Shown: positions 1 through 11,990 of the stretch, one piece after another
How positions within the stretch are numbered: position 1 is the first letter of the stretch
Layout of the letters: each line of letters opens with the position of its first letter
Assembly: GCA_963555705.1 (NCBI GenBank)
Contig: OY743189.1
Location: forward strand, 9,131,501-9,195,500
Direction: 5' to 3'
Source: Ligustrum vulgare
Taxonomy: Eukaryota > Streptophyta > Magnoliopsida > Lamiales > Oleaceae
Length of the DNA: 64,000 nucleotides
Notes under the pieces: model-generated
The model's database searches: none
What the model saw: the letters and a program-made list of their open reading frames with translations, nothing else
What the model was told of the DNA's origin: nothing
Position numbers and translations under genes: made by a program

Positions 1-144
1 TTATTTGCAAGAAAGTAAATAAAATGCAAGAAAGTAAATAATATGCAAAAAAATAAAAATAAAGCAAGTAAAGGATAGAGAATGGGTTGCCTCCCATTAA
101 GCGCTTATTTTAAAGTCATTAGCTCGACTCTCCGCATAAGCTCT

Positions 145-897
145 TCATGGCACTCTAAATATAGCTTTTGATGCCTTGCTCATTTTGCTTCTTTTGGCTT
201 TCTCCCACTCTTCATTGATTCGAAATATTTGCACATTGCCCCTTTCAATGTCATGAGACTTGCATATTCCATCCAATTCGAACTCAACTAAATAGACTTG
301 CACCTCCTCAAGTGGCTTAATCACAAAATCAATTATTGGACAATCAATGAAGTTGAGAGAATTTGATTTGATCTCTTCCTCATTAATTGCCACTTCATCA
401 TGTGATTCTTGTGTGATTAAATTGTCATTCTCTTCAAGCTCATCTTCTTTAGTTGATGTCTTCTCGGATTGAATGACCGATCCAAAATTTGAATCCATGG
501 GCAACGACAAGTTTTTCCTATTAATTCCCAAGAGTGGGTTATACCCCCACATTTGGAATCCTTCCCAATACATGGCATCCCCCATAAGCATATCATCTTC
601 ATCCAAATTGGCAAGCTCATTGTAATACTTTGCAAGTACCTTCTCATTCAATAGTGGAGGACCATCTCCCACAAGAGTGATGTCCTCATCCCAATCATCC
701 GGTACACAATCTCCCAAGAGCATGTAACTCACATCCAATGTATCAATTGCTTGTTTTCGGCATTTCAAATATTGTCTAAACCCAATAAGCTTCGACGTAA
801 TCAAACCATTTCCCGAAAACAAACATTGTCCATTACAATGCATCTTGTAACAAATTTCACAACTTGAATATTCTTCAAGCATGTATTCATCACCCAT
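145..897 (-). CDS. gag-derived zinc-knuckle protein of element A
   Basis: This intact ORF of 250 aa starts at the ATG at 897. The frame is open up to 912 but begins there with TTG. Near the N-terminus is a short cysteine cluster (CEICYKMHCNGQC), like the zinc knuckle of Athila/Tat gag. It is followed by an acidic middle and a C-terminal stretch of about 60 residues ending W-x-K...SKAIFRVP. The C-terminal stretch aligns with the end of the ORF at 12034-12852 in element B, while the middles differ. The capsid-like core of gag is missing, and no protease or polymerase follows. The role is unknown: nucleic-acid binding is plausible from the knuckle, and the C-terminal module is unassigned. It lies about 195 bp after the primer-binding site, the usual place of gag. 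Confidence 0.6.
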   Translation of the reverse strand: MGDEYMLEEYSSCEICYKMHCNGQCLFSGNGLITSKLIGFRQYLKCRKQAIDTLDVSYMLLGDCVPDDWDEDITLVGDGPPLLNEKVLAKYYNELANLDEDDMLMGDAMYWEGFQMWGYNPLLGINRKNLSLPMDSNFGSVIQSEKTSTKEDELEENDNLITQESHDEVAINEEEIKSNSLNFIDCPIIDFVIKPLEEVQVYLVEFELDGICKSHDIERGNVQIFRINEEWEKAKRSKMSKASKAIFRVP

Positions 898-1091
898 GTT
901 GAGATTGTTCAATGAAATTGCTTTCCTATTTTGCCAATGTTAGAATCAAATATGCATAGAAAGAAAATCAAACACAAGAAAAATTAGAATTGTGGTGGTT
1001 AACCAAAGATAACAAAATAAAACATAAAACAAAAATAATTACAAATTGTTAAAACTAAAATTAATTAAAGTAATAATCAAAGTAAAAACAT

Positions 1092-1109
1092 TCCCCGGCA
1101 ACGGCGCCA
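1092..1109 (-). other. primer-binding site, tRNA-Asp type
   Basis: The plus strand reads TCCCCGGCAACGGCGCCA, identical to the 3' end of plant tRNA-Asp including CCA, so the minus strand is the matching primer site. It lies 6 nt inside the LTR end at 1116. This primer is typical of Athila-lineage Ty3 elements. Confidence 0.9.
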
Positions 1110-1115
1110 AAAACT

Positions 1116-2734
1116 TGTTCGCTCAAAATAGTGTACCGCAAGCGCACGGGTCGCGTACAAGTAATAAAGTGGACTTTTTGAGTCCGGGTTGTCGATCCCA
1201 CGAGGAATGTATACTCTATTATACTCTAGTTAATTTAATCTTAACAAATAAAACACACAATTAAAGATGGATTTTGGAAAATAACTAAGAGTCTACTAAA
1301 GATGGAAATATAAAAATACTTGAAAATCTTTGAGGAAAATGTGGTTGGGATTCATGATTTCACTTAACTCTCGCTTAAGTAATTTCTCAACACATGCAAA
1401 TTAATAAATTCCTCATTTACAATGTTAGACCCGATTCTCCAAGCTTAGCTAATTACCTCTCTCGAGTGAAATCAACCCTAATCAATTGGTCTAACCTACT
1501 ATATCTCTATGTCGATTAAGGCCCAATCAATTGCATTAACTCTTTGTGAAAATAGCTCAATGGATCATCTAGGGTTTAAGGTATATCTCTATCCTTAACA
1601 AGAACCTAGAGCATTTGTTATTTGGTCTAAGAATATCATACACTTCACAAAACATATATTTGGTGATCAATCAAACACATGGAATAATCTCAACAACAAA
1701 CACACATGAAATAAGCTCAACATTAATAAACAAACATTAAAATTACTTAAACTAAGTTAAGCTACGTCAATCATCCCAACATAAAATAACTAGCCCATTA
1801 TATAAATATTGCACAAAAATTGAGGTTTACGAAAATACATCACAAAATATAGAAATCAAAGATTAAAAATACAAGATAATGAAATAAATCACTTCCCTTG
1901 ATTTTTGCCCCAAAATTCCTTGAACTTTGTTTTGAATCTTCACCTCACTTCTTGCTTCCTTGCTCCAAATGGTTACTAGTAACTTATAAACAAAAATAAT
2001 CTACAAACTAAATTACAAACAAAACAAAAACAAAGAAAAGAAAAGAAGAAGAAGAGAAGAGAGAAAAGGGGGCTAGGGTTTGTGTTAAGAAGATTGGGGA
2101 TTTTGGTGAAGTGAGAAGTGGGGGTACATATACCCCCAAAAATCTGACCTAAAAATGGTCCAAAAACGCGCCCCTTACGAGCCAAACACGCCCTTACTAC
2201 AAAATAAAAAAAATAGAAAATAAAATCCGGAATTGGCCAGAAAGTCGCCTACGCGATCGCGTAGCTGAGTGCCTCGCGATCGCGTGGTTAGTCTGAAATC
2301 TCTCGGGTTGGATTTTTGGCCTCTCTCGCGATCGCTACTTGTAAGAGCCACGCAATCGCGTAGTTCATCTCGTAGCTCTGTCTTTTCATGATTTGCAATT
2401 TGGTCCTCCATCTTATGGTCTTCTTCAATTTAGTCCTCGAATTTTGACTTTTATTACAAATATGCCCTTGAAATATTTGCAAAGTAGGTCCTCCATCTTT
2501 CTAAGATGTTGCAATTGAGTCCCCAAATTTTTGATTTCTTTCGATTAGGTCCTTGGACATCGAAATTGCTCTTCTTTTAGCTCAATTGCTCTCCAATCTT
2601 GTCTATTTCCTTTCCAATTGAGTTTGTACCTAATTGTACAAGATAAACGCAATATATAAGTAGATATTTGTTCAATTTGTCAATTAAATTGTTTATTTAA
2701 AAGCACAATAAGTGTGTAAAACGCACACTTATCA
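1116..2734 (-). repeat. 5' LTR of element A
   Basis: On the plus strand it starts TGTTCGCTC next to the PBS and ends ACTTATCA. It shares a box near 1128-1215 (AAGTAATAAAGTGGACTTTT, then a GTCC-rich part) with LTRs at 5051, 13377 and 46256. It holds two copies of GCGATCGCG near 2250-2285. Runs resembling 'tttagtcctc' repeat near its outer end. Confidence 0.8.
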
Positions 2735-2851
2735 GTCCTCATACTTCTACTTTTTTCATTTTAGTCCTCCAAAAATTGCATCTCAAGTCCTCCATGTTTT
2801 TGCAATTTACAAATTTAAGGCTAATACATAAGTGGAAAATCGCACTTATCA
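2735..2851 (-). repeat. outer end of a second, older LTR of the same type
   Basis: After the LTR end at 2734 another stretch with 'tagtcctcc' runs and a second terminal TAAGTGGAAAATCGCACTTATCA ends at 2851. It looks like the leftover outer end of a related LTR into which element A inserted, or which recombined with it. Confidence 0.4.
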
Positions 2852-3525
2852 ATAATCCTTCCTTTTGATTAGTGAACATGTTTTCCTGAAGTTCTAAACA
2901 AAAATAAATGAGTTTCTATCAAAGAAATCAAGAAAAATAAATTTGAAATTCTAAGAATCCGTTTGGTGTCGACAACTAGTTATTTGATTTAAACACCAAA
3001 CAAGGAAGACGAAGTGGTGTCGACACTTATGTAGACACCAAATTATTTTGGATTTTGATCTTTTTATTTTGCTTTCTTATGGTTTTCATGTTGATTATAT
3101 CGTAATATCATCCAAGTACTGTGAGTATTCAATACACCCTTTTATATGTGGCATAACATGTTAATGTATTTCGGATATAATGTCATTCGATTGATTATGA
3201 GTCACGAAGAAAAATTTGTACATAAGGATTATAAATTCGGACTCTAGCCTCCTTGGTAATCATTATTTTGTGGATATCGATTTTGTATGTCACCAAGACC
3301 CGGATGTTAACATCAAAATAAATTTTCCTATAAAATAGTGCAGGTCTTGACACCCTTCTGAATTTTGCCATCGACACCAAAACTTTTGCAGTGCCCCAGG
3401 ACGTTTGGTGTCGACACCAAGGACTTGCTACGTAATTTTTTTTTTATGATTTTATCCTATTTTTCAACTTATTAGTTATAAATAATGCGTGCGGTTTGGG
3501 GTTGTCACAAGCCTGGTATTAAAGA
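2852..3525 (+). repeat. probable LTR end and tRNA-Met primer site of an older Ty3 element
   Basis: The stretch ends GGGGTTGTCACA at 3509 and is followed after 4 nt by TGGTATTAAAG, a decayed match to TGGTATCAGAG of the initiator tRNA-Met primer site. This orientation agrees with the plus-strand gag relic at 15443. The left end of the LTR is not clear. The region contains several copies of the palindrome TTGGTGTCGACACCAA or parts of it, one perfect at 3405-3420. Confidence 0.4.
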
Positions 3526-3929
3526 TTTCATTTTAATTGCAGTTATATAGACTTCACATACACATAAAGCTCATAGAATGACATCCAAACCCGAGAGAAA
3601 AGTTTTTACATTGTTTTGTAATTACTTCAATATGTTAGATTTATTGTGATTGCATGTAATGGTTTGTATAATTAGAATGAAAATTCAACAAAAGAACATA
3701 GAATGTAAACAAACCATAACTTACATAGAATAGTTAATGCTTTTAACAAAACATGCAACCCTCAAGGGCAATGTAGCATACCCCTAAAGGTAGAGAGATA
3801 GAAGGAAAGGGAAGGGAAGGGAAGGGAAGGGAAGGGAAGGGAAGGGAAGGGAAGACTTAACATGACATGACATAACATAACATAACATAATGTGAAGCAA
3901 CATAAGGGATACATCAAAAGAGGAGGGAA
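3526..3929. repeat. pentanucleotide repeats in otherwise featureless DNA
   Basis: Tandem GGGAA runs from about 3805 to 3854 (roughly ten copies), followed by CATGA/CATAA repeats at about 3861-3891. No gene is seen in 3526-3929. Confidence 0.85.
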
Positions 3930-5045
3930 ATCTACTCATCATCATCTTGAGTGTCTTTATCCTCAAGATCATCGAGCTGATCATCCAAGCAGTCTTGACG
4001 AGCTAGGATCTCGTCCATCATCCCATGCATGTCGTTAAAGAATGAAGTATGCACTTTGGTCAACTTAGCAAACCTCAAAACTCTGCCATGAAGACATCAA
4101 ACCCGGTGGGTGGCACATGCTCCGATTCCATAAAAGCATCTCCACCCCCTCCATATGTACCAGCTCCTACAACATTGGCGGTATTTGACTACTCCCTTCA
4201 CTGTGGTTTTTCCTTGGAACCCACTCAACCTCAATATATTTCATCAACTTCATGGAAGGTTCCCCAAGAATGGTGTTTGGGTGAATGGACATGAAAATTT
4301 CCCTAGTGAACTCGATCACCTATCTGGCTAAACATGCCATGATTACTCGTCCATAAAGAAGTTTACTGGACTTAAAATTAGAAAAGATCAAGATCATGCT
4401 ATTAATGATCAATTGTTGCAAACACTCCCTCTCGGCCTTTATCACCATTGAGATAATCCACAAGTCCTCGAGAGTAAAGGTTGTCAATTTTCCCATTTGT
4501 TGCTTAATTGCATGAGTGAAAATAAGGTAAAGCAAACGGGAATCTTGGGGAAGGGAAGAAGCATCATAACAAGGAACGACAAGGTCTAGATTTTTAAATA
4601 CTAAGCTGGGAGGATTCTAGCCTATCAAATTGACTATCATAAATATAACCCCCATCAAACATCCTAAAAAGTAGGCAATATCACCCGACCTTAGCAAAAA
4701 AGCTTTCCCCTTGACATACATATGTAAACAATCCAAAGTTTTTCACTTCCCATCAATTAATTCACCACTAGCATCTACATTGGTGTAAAATAAGCGCACT
4801 AGTCTCTCGCTAACCCCTAGACTCGAATCCAAGAAGCCCAAAAATTTCATACGTTGAAAGTGAGGAAAAAACTCAAATCTAAAGATAGTAAGAGAGGTAA
4901 GGCTGACTTCTCGATCGAGGTTTAACTCTTCTTTCTTGATATTTTTGTATCGACAAATTGCAACCTCGATGAAGAAATAGGTGTTTTGAAAATTCGAGCC
5001 ACCACAACGTAAAACATCATCACCACTATCTTTCTCCATGGGTGC
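3930..5045 (-). pseudogene. retroelement-associated 'putative plant transposon protein' relic, C-terminal part
   Basis: Minus-strand frames here, broken by stops and frameshifts, give fragments such as 4743-5057 and 4320-4535. Recurrent features are a segment ending in LVRLFYTNVDASGEL and a segment LPQDSRLLYLIFTHAIKQQ. Together they resemble the uncharacterised plant 'transposon protein' family carried by many Ty3-type elements. A D/E-rich tail lies near 3950-3990. Element B interrupts the frame: the upstream part continues at 14860-15040, and the join falls at the CTTAC target site. Family assignment is from memory and only moderate. Confidence 0.45.
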
Positions 5046-5050
5046 CTTAC

Positions 5051-6422
5051 TGTTCACAGATATCTCGCGATGCGAAATATCCCCACAAGTGCACGGGTCG
5101 TGAGAAGTAATAAAATGGACCTTAGAGTCTGGATTATCGTCTCACCGAGACTGCTATTAATTATCGAAATATATTAGTTCTAAACCTTATTTGAAAGGAC
5201 GAAATAATTTGAGATTTTAAACTAAAACTAAGACAATACGTAAAGAAATAAAATTTGCGAATTTGTTTTTGTTTTAAAAATGATTGTAAGGTAGTTGGGA
5301 TTCACGAATTCACCTACCCAGTTAAATCAATTTCAATTCCAGATTTTATTTTCTAAATATGTGCTCGATCGAATTCACTGATTCAAATTGAGATTCCTCT
5401 CTCGAGTTTAAATCAATCCTACCTAAATAAGTCAACCTTGTATCTCTACAGCGGGTCCGAATATTCCTTATCTAGATGCATTACACACAAGAATTAACAC
5501 ACGATCGCAATAATAACAAGAGTATATCTCTATCTTTCGTTCAATTACCGAATTTATTACCTACATCTATGTTATTAACTCACCTCTCGGATTATGAAAA
5601 TAACACATTAAATCATGAAAGAGTGGCCGGTTCATTCATGCATTAAACGCAATAATAAATCAATACATGCATTGAAAAAACAATAAAATAAAACGTTCAT
5701 TGAAAACAAGAAGAAAGGAAAGCATGCACCAAGTCTCAATTCTTTTATTATCTTCAATTCATGCCCCTCTGCGATGCTTGAATATCCAAAAAATTGATGT
5801 TGAAATCTCTGTTGTGGCTAGTTCTATGGAGAGGTAAAGGTTTAGATTTCGTGCCTCTTGTATTGTATATATAGGTTTTGGAGAAACCTAGGTCAAGAAA
5901 TAGAGAATTTTGTTGAAAATCGCGAGATTCAACCCTAGCGATCGCGTGGACTTCGTTTAAACTCTCGGGTTACAATTTTGCATTTTCTCGCGATCGCGTG
6001 TTATGTATCCAGCGATCGCGACTTCCATTTTTTTTCGACTGTGTAAGTTGGTCCCTGACTTTTAATTGTACCTTCAATCCTCAACTTCCAATTGTTGCAA
6101 TTTAGTCCCCAAAGTTTATCTTCTTCTCGATTTGCCCATTTAAGCTCTCAAATCCTTTAATTAGGTCCTCCAACCTCTGATTTGTTCACTTGAGCACCAC
6201 GGACCTTCTCGATTGACGTCACATATCCCTCACTTGCTCAATTAAGCTACAATTAACATCCAATATTGCCTTTTTTTTTCCATTAATTGCTTCATTCTTC
6301 TTCGATTGGGACATTTTCTGAAAAGTAAACAAATAAACACAAATTAAGGAGCATATATTCTAAAACGACAATAATTTCTTCTAATTTAGACATACAAATA
6401 AGTGTATAAAACACACTTATCA
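5051..6422 (-). repeat. 3' LTR of element B
   Basis: Length is 1372 bp, from TGTTCACAG to CACTTATCA. It is about 100 bp shorter than its partner, mainly because a segment matching about 13965-14065 is missing. It holds GCGATCGCG near 5938-6020. Confidence 0.9.
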
Positions 6423-9278
6423 AATACCCCCAAACTAGAATTGTTCTTCATCCTCGAATAATGGAAAATAAACTACAAAAATCAAAGAAATAAGATAACA
6501 AATATTTTTGTTGCGTCAACATGTTTACCATATGCCTCCATAGTCCAAACCAATTTAAGCTTTAAGCAAGAGTCATGAAAAACAATGCAAAATAATTTCT
6601 AGTTATATCCTGCCAGAGTTTCCAGTGTGTGTGTGTGAATAGTCAATGTCAAACGTACACTTATGCAAAAGATATGCTCAACACTGTGTGGCTCATTATG
6701 CATAATCAAGCCCGAATCCCATGTGGTCAATCTATGATTTCTAATGAAATTCCTTTCAACGCTCATAGATGATCACCACTTTCTGCTTTTCTCTCACATC
6801 CCGGGTTTTTATCTATAGTGGTTTCTAAAAATATTCTTTGCTTTTTCCACACAAGGTAGTCAGAATCGAAATATGCATGCATAAAAAATCAAAAGAAAGC
6901 AAACCCCAATTCTACAACCTCAACCACCACAGCTCAGTCAACAAGGCTTATACCATGCAATAATATTTTTTTTATTTTTTTTCTTTTGATGGACGACTTT
7001 TTTTCTTTTAATCGGACCTGTCTTTTACCATCTTTGTGCAGAACTTTTCATACTTGCTTTCTATATGACCCCTATAGCAGGCTTTCAGATCGGCAACTCC
7101 CAAATCAGTTGTCTTTAGGGTACCAGGTTCAAAGAACCCCTCAGACGTACTTGCTCGAGTCATAAAGGCTTAAACAGAAAAGTTAAAGATGTTATAATGT
7201 CTTATGTGTAAGTCCACTCTTCGTACTTGCTTTCTAATTGACCCCTGTAGCGAGCTTTTGGTCGATGACTCCCAAGCCAGTTGGCTTTAGGGCACCAGGT
7301 TTGAAAGACCCCTCGGACTTACTTATTCGAGTCAAAAAGGCATTTGAAGAGCAGAATAAGACCTTCAACATTTTTCTATTTTTATACTGGAAATGGTTTA
7401 TACTAGTTGACCAAACTGCAATGACTAAAATGCAAAACCAAGAACCACAGACCTCTAACCCATCAATGCACAAAAATTCCAACCATTCTACCCCCAAACT
7501 TGCCGTTGAGCATGATTGGTTCTAATTTATGGATGGGATGTCTAATGATCTAAGTTTAGGGATTTTCAAGTTATTCCTAAGTTCAAATTTCATAAACTTT
7601 ACCCCACATGTATTAAACAAAATTCCTCACACAAGCAATTATCCAACACTGGTTATATGCGCAATAAGTATGAATCTAGCAAAACATAACTAGTTCAAAA
7701 ATGAGTTCATGCTTTCATGTTGTCCAATTTTCAAGCCTAAGCACAAATTGATTCAAACTATATCCTAGACAATAAACAAGTTAACACATTTTCAATTTTT
7801 TTTTTTTAAAATCCCAATAGAAATAGAATGAGAACATTCAATGAGTATGGAAGCAATTGCCATGAATGAAATTCTGCACCCCCAAACTAGAAAGAAACAT
7901 TGTCCTCAATGTTTGTCAAAAAGATTTAAAAAAATGTAAAAAGTAGACAAAAGAGAGAGAACGAGAACTTCCCAGGTGAAATGGAGATGCTTTGTCTCCT
8001 TGATACTTCAATTTGAAATGACGTTGGATGAATTTGACCCTATTCTTGCTTTGCCCAACTTGATTGGATGTGTCTTGATTGATGTTTACCTTGCAAATAA
8101 GAAGTAAGTAACATTAGAAGCCAATAAACATCAATAAGAAATAATGGAAGTTCAGTTCCACACCTTCAAACTAAAGTTAAAGCAAAATTTTGAATTTTCA
8201 AAATTGGTCGACCACACACATTCAAGCCTTGACATCGCCTAGAAAAACATAAAGTTTCCTGAGCCATCTTTTGATGTGTTAAAGTTCACAGCATGATCAA
8301 TTATATATTAAAAATTCAGCTCTTTTGAAGATCAATAGGGTCATGAAAAACTATGGAGAAGTAGGTGACGTGAGTGAATTTTCAGGTGCAGTGGCCTGCA
8401 GTGGCCTTGCAATGAGGTTGCCATGGTGCAAACAGGGTTTTAATGGATTTCATGTCAAGATGTGAACTAACTAATGCATTACACATACATAAACATTGAT
8501 AAACATGTCATGAAGATAAATGCTCGGATGAATTTATAAAATTAGCATAAAACTCACTTTGTGGCATTTCATCAAACACATAGTGTGCATTGCAAAAATC
8601 ACTGGATATACATAGGGTTGAAGGCATGAATAAACCCAAAATTTTCGTCTACTAAACCACAAATCACAGATTCCAACAACTAACCTAAGCCCATTCTTCA
8701 CAATTCAAAATTTCTAGGTTGAAAAACTTAAAGAGACTTTCACACTTTTGATTAAAAATTAATTTAAGTGAAGATATCATACCTTCGATTGGATTTTGAA
8801 GTCAAGTAAGCAATGATATTGATGCAACAAAGTGTTGATGACATGCACACAAGATGTAAGATCAAATATGAGGTGATTAGGGGAGAGAAAACGAGTTTAT
8901 AATGTTTGAAATTGAAAACATGAGGAACAACACTTAAACTGCCGATTTTGGTCCTAGTACAGCCACCCGATCGCCGGCTGGAGTGCCAGCGATCGCATGA
9001 TTCAAGGTTTAAAAATCTGTTGATTTTTTAATGCAAATTCGTGATCGCTAGAGCCTCTTGAAATGCGATCGCGTAGATCCCGACAGTAATGAAAATTTTT
9101 CCTATTTTGATTTTCAAAATCATTTTTATCCCCCTAATCACTTCATGATCGATCCAATGATTTTTCAAACATTAACTTCATGATCCAATCTAGTGTGTGT
9201 GTGAGTTGGGATGACAATAAAAAACTAGCCTAATAAAAACATGCAAAATCAAAAACATAACTAAATATGCAATAATAG
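6423..9278 (-). other. non-coding 3' interior of element B, with polypurine tract
   Basis: At 6423-6437 the minus strand reads TAGTTTGGGGGTATT, a polypurine tract directly against the LTR. A second similar CACCCCCAAACTAG block lies near 7876-7892. Boxes near 7060-7140 and 7230-7330 (CTCCCAAGCCAGTTGGC, GGGCACCAGGT) are a duplicated non-coding motif also seen near 17210-17370. GCGATCGC occurs near 8990 and 9066. No coding capacity is seen; short frames at 7234-7525 overlap each other in both strands. Confidence 0.75.
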
Positions 9279-11854
9279 TGTAACGCCCCGAGTTCCGAGG
9301 AGCGCGGGAACGTCACTTTTCTAAATTCTTGAATAAACTTTGTTGCGAAAAATGACTAAATATTAAATATCGCATTTATTGAATAAAAGTTTAAGGATAA
9401 TTCAATAATTCAGATGAAATAAGTAAATTCGTTCAAATTTATAAGAATTGAAAATTCTTGATAAAATAAAATAATTATTTCAAATTTCACGACTTTTAAA
9501 AAAATATCAATTTGTAATTTTCCGTCATTGCCCATCACTCGCCACCGTCTCCAAAATTTGTAAAATTGTTTAAAATAACGGGTTGAGCATTTTGAAATGA
9601 AATACTCAGTAGACTCATCGCCAATAATTAATTTACAAGATAATTGGACAAGTAATTATGCAAATAATGTAGTGACATTCTTTTCTTATTCATAGGCAAC
9701 ACATAGTGAATGCAAATGAACCATTCTTTTCTTGTATCATACTAGCAGATAAGTTATGCCCGGCATGACATAAATTCTTTATCTCAAAAGAGATATTCTT
9801 TTCTTTATCTCAACAGAGATATTCTTTTCTCATGCAATTAAGCATAAAATCACACAAATCCACATAACACATGCAATTATAATATAAATCAATTAGTGGG
9901 GGCGAGTCTACCTTAAACTTAACGAGTGTTGTTGAGCGGGAATGACTTCAATCTTTCAAATCTCCATACGCTTCGTCTAGCCAATAAGTTAAATTATTCT
10001 TTTTGAAATTTTATAGTTTAAAAATGATGATTTATAATTTGGGGACTGAAAATTGATGATTTGAAAGTTGAGGGGCTAAAATGAATACTTTGAAAGTTGA
10101 GGGACTAAAATGAGTACTTTGAAAGTTGAGTTGAAACTCAAAACGAAATATTAAATTATAGGGCTGTAATAATAGAATTTTAAAAATTAGAGGGCTGATT
10201 AAAATTATTTAAAAACTTAAGGGCTGAAATTATAAGTTTTAAAACATAGGAACTAAAATAATAACTTTTGAAACTTAAAGTACGATTTAAAATATTTAAA
10301 CTGTAGGGACTGTTCTTTTAAACCATAATAAGACTAGGGACTGAATTAAATAGTTTTGGAACCCAGGGACCAATGTGCAAATTTTTGAAAATCATAATAT
10401 TAAAATCAAAATATTTCTCTCTCTATTACCATTCTGAAATTAGACAGAGAGAGAGAGGCGGGCGAGGGAGGGGAGGACGGGCGGTGGGGGATTCCGGCGG
10501 AGTTACTGCCGGCGCCAACCGCCGGCGATTCACGGTGGTATCACCGCCGTCGCGTGGCGGTGACAAGGAGGGGGAAATGGTGGTGAAAGGCGAAGTTTTG
10601 GGGCTGATTGGCGCGAAAACCGAAGCTTAAATCGCGATTTGGAGTTCGATCTTAGCTGCGAAATCCGGTGGTAATTCCGGTCTAAGGATGAGGTAAGTAT
10701 TTGGGCTTCTATTTCTGGGTTTTTGGGTTTGATTTGGGGTTGGTTTTGAGTTTGGGTTTGGTGACTGGGTCGTGGTTTTTGGGTGGTGATGATGATGATG
10801 ATGATGATTTGTGAAGTTTGAGGTTTGCATATTTTGGGAACGGGGTTGATGATTTAAAGGTTCGATCGAGTGGCGGTTGCGGTTGACTGCAAAACTGGGG
10901 ATTAAAGTTTTGTTACTTGTTGGAGGCTTGGCTATGGTTCGATAGTGATGTGGTTGATTTGGGTGTTGACTTGAGCTTCATAAGGAGGCAGTGAATTGCA
11001 TTTTATGCGGTGGTGATTGGTGGTTTGAAAATGATGGCTGGCCAGTTGCATTAGTTGGTGGCAGCGAAGGGGTTGTGGTGTGGGCGTGATGATGATGATG
11101 GTGATGATGAACTGTGGTGGTGGCTGCTTGGTGGATTAAAGGCTGTGGAAATGAAAAAAAAAAGGGATATATGCTACACTTGATTCAGCTGAATATAGGT
11201 AAGTTGCTGATTGAGGATGGATTGCAGGAAAGTTGAATCAAATGGATGCAAAATTGGACAGCTACAGGAGAAATCTCTTGATTGAGGATGAAATGCAGGA
11301 ACTTGCAGTAGAATGATAATTGTGATTTAGGGAAAAGAGGGAGAGAATTAGGGATGTGAGGATGAAATCATGCAGATTGGGTGTGGAAATAAATGTGTGT
11401 TAATTCTTTTAAGAGGGAAATATCTGATTGGGCTGATTGCATGCATTAGCCATTGTTATTAGGGAAAAAGAGGGTGTGAAATCAGGAGCGTGAAAATGGA
11501 ATGGGAGGTGGAATTATTGGAAATGATGGGGAAATGGATCTTTACCAATTGGGATTGTGCTAAAAACTATATTTGGGAATTAAAGGAATTTAAATTGGAC
11601 AAAGATCAAAATATCGGAATAAATTAATTTGGACTTTAAAATCGTTAAAATTTGAATTAAGATTTAAAAATGGTGACATTGGAATATTTTAAATAAAATT
11701 CGGAAATTTAATTACGATGGAAATTAATTTAATTTCATTTATAATTTGGCTAGACGACAACTCTTTTAAGTTAAATTGGAAAAGTCGTAGCGACGCGCAT
11801 TTAAAGTTTTAAAACATTTTATTTAAAAAGAAATGAAAATTCTCGTTCGCTACA
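9279..11854 (-). mobile_element. solo LTR of a Ty3 (Tekay-like) element nested in element B
   Basis: It reads TGTAACGCCCCGAG ... TTCGCTACA on the plus strand and is flanked by AATAG on both sides (9274-9278 and 11855-11859). Both ends resemble those of the LTR at 60365-62356, whose orientation is fixed by pol remnants, so this one is also minus. It is 2576 bp with no internal domain, as expected after LTR-LTR recombination. Runs of 'gggactaaaat' occur near 10050-10360. Confidence 0.8.
10441..10830 (+). other. G-rich, GA-rich island inside the solo LTR
   Basis: A stretch of GA repeats is followed by closely spaced G-runs (about 10455-10490) and CCGGCG repeats, unlike the AT-rich surroundings. 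The plus strand could form G-quadruplexes. An open frame at 10373-10630 results from the composition and is not called as a gene. A GAT trinucleotide run lies at about 10787-10808. Confidence 0.5.
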
Positions 11855-11990
11855 AATAGACTATTATGCAAAAGTGTTCTTAAAATGAAACATGCAAAAC
11901 ACTCAAACACATTTCCTACCATGCATATATCTAAAATTTTAATACTAAAATAAATAATGAAAGCGTAATAAGTAAAAGGGAAGAAAGGTT

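Larger units (their letters stand above)
1..2734 (-). mobile_element. Athila/Tat-type LTR retrotransposon, element A (5' part, cut by window start)
   Basis: Read on the minus strand, the order is LTR (2734 to 1116), a primer-binding site with a perfect match to the plant tRNA-Asp 3' end, a long ORF ending near 145, then the box GGGTTGCCTCCC near 85-97 that lies at the end of pol in many Athila/Tat elements. No reverse transcriptase or integrase is seen in this part, so it is probably a non-autonomous derivative. The element continues past position 1, so its other LTR and target duplication cannot be checked. Confidence 0.8.

Noticed and set aside
7234..7525. Two overlapping 87- and 95-aa ORFs on opposite strands.
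   Set aside because: They lie in the non-coding repeated box of an LTR element, and the same box elsewhere (about 17215-17370) is not open.
10373..10630. An 85-aa Gly/Arg-rich ORF.
   Set aside because: It lies inside a solo LTR and is produced by GA and GGC repeats.
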